Shown in pieces: positions 6,467 to 11,993 of a stretch of 11,993 nucleotides of DNA. Position 1 is the stretch's first letter. Each line of letters opens with the position of its first letter. Below the pieces are notes generated by a model. That model saw only the letters and a program-made list of their open reading frames with translations, was not told where the DNA came from and did not search any database. The stretch covers positions 1 through 11,993 of the forward strand of contig JAFSFK010000189.1 in assembly GCA_017435245.1 (NCBI GenBank). Direction: 5' to 3'. The stretch is from Oscillospiraceae bacterium (GTDB lineage Bacteria; Bacillota; Clostridia; Oscillospirales; Oscillospiraceae). Both the position numbers and the translations under genes were made by a program.

Positions 6467-8836
6467 TTAACGACTAAATAATTTTTTGGGGACACTTCTC
6501 TGTGGTTCTTTATTTTTCGCTTCTTTTATCAGATCCTCAACAGTTTGGGACAGTTGCTGCAGCTGCTCATTTAACTGACGGTTTTGCTCCTCCAGATTCC
6601 GGCACTGCTCCTGCAGCTGCATAATGCTTCTCAGCTCCAAGGCCTTGGTCTTGGGAGGCGTTTTTTCCATCTGCAGCGCATCCTTCAGCCACTGAACGCT
6701 AAAATCGATCAAAGGCTGCATTTTCTCCTTGACCTGGGCAAAATCTACCGGCTTGGTCCAGGGCTGTGCCTCCGCCATCTCAGAACCGCTGTAGAACAGG
6801 CGATCTTCCGTTCCTGTCATCTTCGACAAGCTCTCAAATCTGGACAATCCTCTAAGGCGGTTGGGGAACACCGTCATACTATGACCAAAAATAACAGAGT
6901 AGCAATAACCGTGGAAAGAGTCTGTGACCACGTAGGATGCGTGCTTGAAATATTTGACCCAATCCGAAACCTCCACATTTTCCAAAACATTAGGATCGTT
7001 GGCTTGCTCCTTGAGCTTTGCAAAATCATCCTGTCCGTCCAGAATAATATGGTATGGCAGATTCATTTTTTCTGCAGTAAGACGCACCGCATTTATTTTC
7101 TCTTCTGTGGGATTAAGAATATAACCCAACACATACTCACCGTCAATTGCTCTGTCGGACAATGCGGCTGCGGCATCATAATCCTCCATCCGGCAAAGGA
7201 ACACCGGATCCACTGTCTGCACTGCATCAACTCCAAAGTCTCGCTGACAGACCCTTACTCCACCGGTCTCCCGAACGGAAATCGCATCAAAACGCTGAAG
7301 CAAGTAGCTAACCTTCATACGCATTTCCTCAGGATAATAAGCACTGTCGTGGCCAAAGGATGTGGAGTATGCGATTTTTTTGTGGCCATCATCCACAAAA
7401 TCCAAGAAGAAGTGATAAGAACCTACATCCCGGTTGCTCCACCAGTTCCAAAGCTGATCAGAACCAACAACAAATGTCTCACAGTGGTAATTAAATCGAC
7501 CATAGTCTTCGATCCGGTTGGACATAGACTGCTCATAAAAATGTTTTGCAAACCGACGAGTCTTATTATCGGGCTTGCCCTTTGGTACTTCGCCAGACAG
7601 CACCGGCCATTCCAGCATCAGCACGCTCTTCCCCATATCTTTCAAGACCCGGTTCAATGCGTAGTTGGTCATAACACTGCCATAGTTGGCACCATACCAC
7701 CAACCGATGTAGCCAATATCAAATTTACGGTTCATACCGTAATCCACAGCTTTTTCAAAACCGTATTGATAGGTATCCAGCAGGTCGTAAAACCGCTCTC
7801 TGCGAGGATGCAGCAATGATGAATACTTGAGCTGCGCATTGTGCTTAACGGCGTGGTCAAGCGGTGCGGTTTTACAGAACTTAGCCCGCTTCCACAGCAC
7901 CTCCAGCATTTCCTGGCCCTTAGTATTATTCTGCAGGACCATACTGGTTCCCTTGCGGTCATCATACTTAGGATTGTACTTGTCGATATCCCAGAAATCG
8001 GCGATGGTCATATCTCCCTGCCGGGGCATCTTTGCAAAGGGGCATTGACCGCAGCTTTTTCGCAATGTCAGTAGTTTTAAAAAGGATTTCATATAAGCGC
8101 ATTCGTTACGCTTTTTCCGGTATTTCTGTCCATCTTCAAAGTCAATTGCCGTGGAGACATCCCACTTAACAATATCCTTATCCCGGAAGGAAACTCTGAC
8201 AGCTTTGCTGCCGTGCAGTGCTTCCTGCTCTTTTACAAATTTTTCGTAAACAGCCGGAGACGGTACGCCATGGCAAACCAGATCCATGGTGTACAAAAGC
8301 TCATGGGGTTTTCCCAAATAGCTGTTCATAGCCGCCACTTGGCAAGGCGTACCGGTGAACAGCACCGGTGTTCCTGCATCCAAATATTCCTTTACTTGAC
8401 GGTAGATCAACTTTGCGTCACTCTGGACATACTTGGAGCCTCTGAGCTTATGCAGCTGTTCCCGGTCTGTGACAACAATATTCTCCACGGCGTAGTAGTC
8501 ATCGGTGTAGGCAGCACCGCAAACAACGCCACCCTTTTCCAGCATCCACTCAGCCATAATGGTAAAGACACCGCCGGAGGAACTATTTGCACGCACCTCA
8601 TCGCTGGCCATTACCGCATAACAGCCGGGATACTCCAGATTCTCATACTTAGGCTGCGCAACAGGACAGGTCTTCAAACACAGACCACAATCGATACATT
8701 TTTCGTTATCGATCTGAGGGAAGAAGAATCCTTCCTTATCCGGTTTCATCTCTATGGCGTCCACCGGACACTTGTTATAGCAGGCACCGCAGCCGGTACA
8801 TTGATCGTGGGTTACCTGACGAATTGTTTTATCCAT
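6467..8836 (-). CDS. Fusion: ferredoxin/FrhB-like flavoprotein plus polysaccharide pyruvyl transferase, with coiled-coil tail
   Basis: This 789-residue cytoplasmic protein has three parts. Residues 1-60 are a double 4Fe-4S ferredoxin domain, with cysteines 13, 16, 19, 23 and 47, 50, 53, 57. Residues about 70-365 match the coenzyme F420 hydrogenase/dehydrogenase beta-subunit (FrhB) family, with SSSGGVF (85-91), GTPCQ (162-166), CHGVPS (188-193), CGQCPF (262-267) and GDMTIADFW (274-282). Residues about 372-690 are a polysaccharide pyruvyl transferase domain, with NYGSVMTNYAL (384-394), GSDQLWN (458-464), DPVF (543-546) and TDSFHG (638-643). This domain would add a ketal or related pyruvyl group from phosphoenolpyruvate, although family members vary in donor. 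Residues about 733-775 are Q/E/L-rich and look like a coiled coil. AAGGAGG at 8846-8852 lies 9 nt before the ATG. It follows the glycosyltransferase by 27 nt. The reading frame is unbroken, so the fusion is real rather than two merged genes. Confidence 0.88.
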   Translation of the reverse strand: MDKTIRQVTHDQCTGCGACYNKCPVDAIEMKPDKEGFFFPQIDNEKCIDCGLCLKTCPVAQPKYENLEYPGCYAVMASDEVRANSSSGGVFTIMAEWMLEKGGVVCGAAYTDDYYAVENIVVTDREQLHKLRGSKYVQSDAKLIYRQVKEYLDAGTPVLFTGTPCQVAAMNSYLGKPHELLYTMDLVCHGVPSPAVYEKFVKEQEALHGSKAVRVSFRDKDIVKWDVSTAIDFEDGQKYRKKRNECAYMKSFLKLLTLRKSCGQCPFAKMPRQGDMTIADFWDIDKYNPKYDDRKGTSMVLQNNTKGQEMLEVLWKRAKFCKTAPLDHAVKHNAQLKYSSLLHPRRERFYDLLDTYQYGFEKAVDYGMNRKFDIGYIGWWYGANYGSVMTNYALNRVLKDMGKSVLMLEWPVLSGEVPKGKPDNKTRRFAKHFYEQSMSNRIEDYGRFNYHCETFVVGSDQLWNWWSNRDVGSYHFFLDFVDDGHKKIAYSTSFGHDSAYYPEEMRMKVSYLLQRFDAISVRETGGVRVCQRDFGVDAVQTVDPVFLCRMEDYDAAAALSDRAIDGEYVLGYILNPTEEKINAVRLTAEKMNLPYHIILDGQDDFAKLKEQANDPNVLENVEVSDWVKYFKHASYVVTDSFHGYCYSVIFGHSMTVFPNRLRGLSRFESLSKMTGTEDRLFYSGSEMAEAQPWTKPVDFAQVKEKMQPLIDFSVQWLKDALQMEKTPPKTKALELRSIMQLQEQCRNLEEQNRQLNEQLQQLSQTVEDLIKEAKNKEPQRSVPKKLFSR

Positions 8837-8863
8837 TGGAAGATTCCTCCTTAAGGGGATAGA

Positions 8864-9826
8864 TTAAACGGTTCCTTTTTTCACCGTGTTCACCAGCAGC
8901 TTGATTCGCTCGGGCATTTTGTCCAAATACTTTGCCAGATCATACTCCTGCAGCAGCTGATTCAGGTTCTGCAAATGCTCCTGGGCACACTGCACTTCGG
9001 GGCTGCGGATATCGCATACCAGGAACTCCAGCAGCCACTTGGTATACTCCTTGCCGTATTTTTCCAGCCAGTCCTGCTCTTTCCAGTATTTACAGATGGT
9101 TTCCACGAACCCAAGATGCTTACGCAGCTTTTCATCCATATCATCCCGGACACTGGCCATCAAGGAACCCTCTCTGCACCAGCGGTAGTAATACAGCTCG
9201 TCAGAGATAAACGCAAAGTTCTTGCCGTGGGGCAGTGCCTGCAGCTGGAACACCATATCCTCGCCGTACTTGACGGTCTCATCAAAGCTGAGACCGTATT
9301 CCGTGAAGAACTTGCGGTTATAGGCTTGGCGCCATACAAAAGGCTTGGCACCGGTTTCGTTGAACAGTACGTCGGGGGTAAACTCCCACCGGCGGTGGGT
9401 ACGCACGCCCAAGATCCAATAATGCCAATCAGAAGCCCGGGGCTTTTCGGGGAAAATGTGGGTGCCGAAGATCACCACATCCGTAGGTGCTTCCAGATTC
9501 TCGATCCAGACACGCTCACAGGCGTTAAGTGCCAGATAGTCATCGGAATCCAGGAACATAATGATCTCGCCGTTAGCCTCACGGATACCGGCGTTGCGGG
9601 CAGAAGAAAGTCCGCCGTTGGGCTTATTCACGATTTTGATACGATTGTCAACCTGTGCAAACTTCTCCAGAATAGCCAGGGAATTATCCGTACTGCCATC
9701 ATTGACACAGATGAACTCTACATCATACAAAGTCTGATTGATACAACTGGTCAGGCAGGTGCTCAAACACTTTTCAACATTATAGACCGGAATAATCACC
9801 GATACTTTTACAGGAAGATTTTTCAT
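8864..9826 (-). CDS. Glycosyltransferase family 2
   Basis: This 320-residue GT-A fold enzyme would transfer a sugar from a nucleotide donor to the growing glycan on the cytoplasmic side. Motifs in order are IPVYNVE at 12-18, NDGSTDNS at 42-49, PNGGLSSARNAG at 69-80, the metal-binding DSDD at 93-96 and GED at 188-190, where the catalytic base is expected. No membrane segment is obvious. Its start overlaps the end of the preceding glycosyltransferase gene by 4 bp (ATGA), which implies coupled translation; a GGGAGGG ribosome site lies inside that gene. The N-terminal third closely resembles that of the upstream enzyme, so the two are likely paralogues with different acceptors. The sugar specificity cannot be read from the sequence. 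With glf in the operon, one of the two may add galactofuranose, though that role is not shown. Confidence 0.92.
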   Translation of the reverse strand: MKNLPVKVSVIIPVYNVEKCLSTCLTSCINQTLYDVEFICVNDGSTDNSLAILEKFAQVDNRIKIVNKPNGGLSSARNAGIREANGEIIMFLDSDDYLALNACERVWIENLEAPTDVVIFGTHIFPEKPRASDWHYWILGVRTHRRWEFTPDVLFNETGAKPFVWRQAYNRKFFTEYGLSFDETVKYGEDMVFQLQALPHGKNFAFISDELYYYRWCREGSLMASVRDDMDEKLRKHLGFVETICKYWKEQDWLEKYGKEYTKWLLEFLVCDIRSPEVQCAQEHLQNLNQLLQEYDLAKYLDKMPERIKLLVNTVKKGTV

Positions 9827-10880
9827 TTGCCCGCCCTCCCTAACAGTTTCTTGAAGAAGAGTTTGACTGTGTATACAAAGCCGTGCTCACGCAGGCAGGC
9901 CAGACCGCCCCGGATTCTTCCCTTGAAGGAACGGTCCTTCTCCGGAGCCACAGGCGCAGGATAGAACTCGGGCAGTTCTTCGCCGTTCTTTTCCATAATG
10001 CGGAACTCATGGTACCGCTCGGGATCGAAAATAACCTTTTGCAGGCTGTTCCACTTATACCACTCGAAGTAATCCTTCTGCAGCAAGCCGTCCATCTGGT
10101 GGCGGCGGAAATCCTCAGCAAAACGCAGAATAAACTCCGCCTGCAGAGGCTCAGAAAGACGCTCGTAGTTCCAGTTATAGGAATCGTACTTGATACGTAC
10201 CATCACAGGCTCCACGATACCCTTTTCCACAGGGTGGCTCTCCAGGAACCGTTCCATCTCATCGTACTCGTCGCAAATACAGTAGACCTTTCCGGGGGAG
10301 TTAATGGAAGATGCCTCATTGTCCTGACGGTAGTGCAGGAAGCACTCCTCCATCAGCCGCACCCGCTGGGCACAGATCCAGACCTTAAAGTTAAAGCTGG
10401 CATCCTGGTAAGATGCACCGGGCGTTTCATTAAAACGGATATTGTTGCTGCGGATAAAGTCCTTGCGGTAAATGGCAGACCAGATGGTGGGCTTGATGTT
10501 GAAGAAGTCCACCATCTCTCTCTTGGACTTAAACCCAGTCAGAGGGCAGAAGGTCCGGCGGCTGGTGACCCGGGAAGCAATGGGATTGGGCGTATTTCTT
10601 TCTGTAGGCTTGGAGAAATAGAAGAAGAAACCGGACTTGACCACATCCAGGTCATACTCCTTAGCCTTTGCATAGAGCTTCTCGAACATATCCAGCTCTG
10701 CGTAGTCATCGGACTCGATGATGCCGATGTACTCGCCGGTGGCCATATCAAAGCCCCGGTTCATACTGTGACCGTAACCGCCATTGGGCTTGTCAATGAT
10801 CTTGATACGTGCGTCCTTAGCCGCATACTCCTGCATAATGGACAGGGTGGAGTCGGTGGAGCCGTCATTGACACAGATGA
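9699..10880. repeat. 16-bp direct repeat shared by the two glycosyltransferase genes
   Basis: TCATTGACACAGATGA occurs at 9699-9714 and at 10865-10880, in the coding sequence for the ICVNDGS motif of each enzyme. The copies are 1166 bp apart and in the same reading frame of their genes, so recombination between them would leave an in-frame chimeric glycosyltransferase. The repeat most simply reflects common ancestry and motif conservation. Confidence 0.6.
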
Positions 10881-10986
10881 TCTCCAGTTCCTTAAGGGTC
10901 TGATTGACAATGCTGTCCAGGCACTGGTGCAGATACTTTTCCACGTTGTAACAAGGGACAACGACCGATACTTTAGGCATACTCAT
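9823..10986 (-). CDS. Glycosyltransferase family 2
   Basis: This 387-residue cytoplasmic GT-A enzyme has PCYNVE at 11-16, NDGSTD at 40-45, PNGGYGHSMNRGFDMATGEY at 67-86, ESDD at 91-94 (Glu in place of the first Asp, which occurs in this subgroup) and a QDASF segment near residue 210 at the expected catalytic-base site. The C-terminal part is longer than in the neighbouring glycosyltransferase and ends in a basic stretch that could lie on the membrane. The first ATG is preferred over the second, two codons later, because AGAGAGG lies 8 nt before it. It follows glf by 23 nt and overlaps the next gene by 4 bp. Acceptor and donor are unknown; a role in making the galactofuranose-containing polymer is inferred from the operon. 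Confidence 0.92.
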   Translation of the reverse strand: MSMPKVSVVVPCYNVEKYLHQCLDSIVNQTLKELEIICVNDGSTDSTLSIMQEYAAKDARIKIIDKPNGGYGHSMNRGFDMATGEYIGIIESDDYAELDMFEKLYAKAKEYDLDVVKSGFFFYFSKPTERNTPNPIASRVTSRRTFCPLTGFKSKREMVDFFNIKPTIWSAIYRKDFIRSNNIRFNETPGASYQDASFNFKVWICAQRVRLMEECFLHYRQDNEASSINSPGKVYCICDEYDEMERFLESHPVEKGIVEPVMVRIKYDSYNWNYERLSEPLQAEFILRFAEDFRRHQMDGLLQKDYFEWYKWNSLQKVIFDPERYHEFRIMEKNGEELPEFYPAPVAPEKDRSFKGRIRGGLACLREHGFVYTVKLFFKKLLGRAGK

Positions 10987-11009
10987 TTCACTAACCTCTC
11001 TTACCGTTG

Positions 11010-11993
11010 TTATACAATGGCTTTCAGATCATCCAGTGCAGCACGGATGACCTTGTCCATATCGTAGTAGCGATACTGGCCCAGACGGCCGCCGAAGATA
11101 ATGTTGCCCTGCTCGTCAGCAAGTGCCTTATACTGGGCATAGAGCTCGGCATTTTCGGCATCGTTGACGGGGTAGTAAGGCTCCATTCCCGGCTGCCACT
11201 CAGCGGAATACTCCCGGCTGATAATGGTGGTGGGCTGCTTGCCGAACTCGAAATGCTTGTGCTCGATGATTCGGGTGTAAGGCACTTCCCGCTCGGTGTA
11301 GTTGACCACGGCGTTGCCCTGGAAATCTTCCATCTCCAGCTCCTCGGTCTCAAAACGGACGCTGCGGTACTTGAGGGCACCCAGCCGGTAACCGAAGAAC
11401 TCATCGATACAGCCGGTGTAAACGATGGTCTTGGCGATATCAGGTTCGGCCTTGATCAGCTCAAAGTAATCCGTATCCAGCCGGACCTCAACGCCTTCCA
11501 GCATTTTCTCCACCATAGCGGTGTAGCCGCCCATGGGGATTCCCTGGAAACGGTCGTTGAAGTAGTTGTTGTCATAGATAGAACGGCAGGGCAGACGTTT
11601 GATGATAAAGGCAGGCAGCTCCTTGCAGTCACGCCCCCACTGTTTTTCGGTGTAGCCCTTCACCAGCTTGGTGTATACATCCGTACCCACCAGGCTCAGA
11701 GCCTGCTCCTCCAGGTTCTGCGGGTCAGTGATATTCAATTGCGCTACCTGCTCTGCGATCTTGGCCTTAGCCTCTGCGGGAGTGCGGATGTTCCACATCT
11801 TGGAGAAGGTGTTCATATTGAAGGGAAGGTTGTACAGCTCGTCCTTGTAAACCGCAATGGGAGAATTGATGTAGTTGTTAAACTCCGCAAACTGGTTTAC
11901 ATAATCCCACACCTCTTTGTCGCTGGTATGGAAAATATGGGCGCCGTACTTGTGGACGTTGATGCCGGAAACATTTTCGGTATAAATATTTCC
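11010..11993 (-). CDS. glf: UDP-galactopyranose mutase, 5' end outside window
   Basis: Glf interconverts UDP-galactopyranose and UDP-galactofuranose with reduced FAD, supplying the Galf donor. The visible 327 residues follow the family closely. They include HKYGAHIFHTS at about 15-25 with the active-site His region, NLPFNMNTF, GYTEKQWG, ELPAFIIKRLP, RFQGIPMGGYT, VPYTRIIEHKHF and near the end FGGRLGQYRYYDMDKV; the arginines that bind the UDP-sugar phosphates are in place. The open frame runs to the window edge, so about 40 residues with the FAD-binding GxGxxG are missing. A GTG at 11912-11910 is an internal valine, not a start: the 27 codons before it encode family-conserved sequence. It is the most upstream visible gene of the minus-strand operon, 23 nt before the first glycosyltransferase. 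The operon promoter lies outside the window. Confidence 0.95.
   Translation of the reverse strand, partial: GNIYTENVSGINVHKYGAHIFHTSDKEVWDYVNQFAEFNNYINSPIAVYKDELYNLPFNMNTFSKMWNIRTPAEAKAKIAEQVAQLNITDPQNLEEQALSLVGTDVYTKLVKGYTEKQWGRDCKELPAFIIKRLPCRSIYDNNYFNDRFQGIPMGGYTAMVEKMLEGVEVRLDTDYFELIKAEPDIAKTIVYTGCIDEFFGYRLGALKYRSVRFETEELEMEDFQGNAVVNYTEREVPYTRIIEHKHFEFGKQPTTIISREYSAEWQPGMEPYYPVNDAENAELYAQYKALADEQGNIIFGGRLGQYRYYDMDKVIRAALDDLKAIV

Noticed and set aside
6584..7819. Long open frame on the + strand (about 411 codons) inside the pyruvyl transferase fusion
   Set aside because: It lies wholly opposite a motif-rich gene, and its Ile/His-rich translation resembles no protein family I know.
9883..11067. 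Long open frame on the + strand (about 394 codons) opposite the first glycosyltransferase
   Set aside because: The - strand encodes a complete GT2 with good ribosome site and operon spacing; the + frame has no domain and crosses into the glf gene end.
11910..11912. GTG as the start codon of glf
   Set aside because: The frame stays open upstream and encodes the conserved HKYGAHIFHT region, so the gene continues beyond the window edge.

Overview
The window looks like the chromosome of an anaerobic, gut-type Firmicute, most likely in the Clostridia and possibly an Oscillospiraceae/Ruminococcaceae relative such as Faecalibacterium or Subdoligranulum. The reasons are Shine-Dalgarno spacing and A/G-rich ribosome sites typical of Firmicutes, citrate lyase maturation genes, a TagG/TagH-type ABC exporter, and an AT-rich foldback repeat of a kind I associate with those genera. 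The taxonomic call comes from gene style only and is tentative. I see no rRNA, tRNA, CRISPR array, transposase or phage gene.

Region 1 (1-177) has no gene. It holds an AT-rich foldback repeat, possibly a MITE: GAAAATT-type arms in inverted orientation, small GC palindromes at both ends and a GTGGCC/GGCCAC hairpin in the middle. Region 2 (178-3448, + strand) is a three-gene operon for citrate lyase maturation: citC (acetyl ligase), an uncharacterised P-loop protein with a C-terminal tRNA_SAD-like motif, and a fused citX-citG gene that makes and attaches the lyase prosthetic group. The lyase subunits (citD, citE, citF) are not in the window. A strong terminator at 3459-3495 closes the operon.

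Region 3 (3449-5226, + strand) carries a two-gene ABC-2 polysaccharide exporter (permease and ATPase) behind a near-consensus extended -10 promoter. One arm of a perfect 10-bp inverted repeat lies in the spacer of that promoter, which suggests an operator. A bidirectional terminator at 5196-5226 separates this unit from the convergent genes on the other strand.

Region 4 (11993-5264, - strand) is the end of a surface-polysaccharide operon, read right to left: glf (UDP-galactopyranose mutase, cut by the window edge), two related family 2 glycosyltransferases overlapping by 4 bp, an unusual fusion of a ferredoxin/FrhB-like flavoprotein with a polysaccharide pyruvyl transferase, and a membrane acyltransferase. 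Together with the exporter they predict a galactofuranose-containing glycan, possibly carrying pyruvyl and acyl groups, made on the cytoplasmic face and exported by the ABC transporter. The acyltransferase is clearly more AT-rich than the cit genes.

The strongest candidates for undescribed biology are the SAD-like P-loop protein inside the cit operon and the iron-sulfur/pyruvyl transferase fusion.
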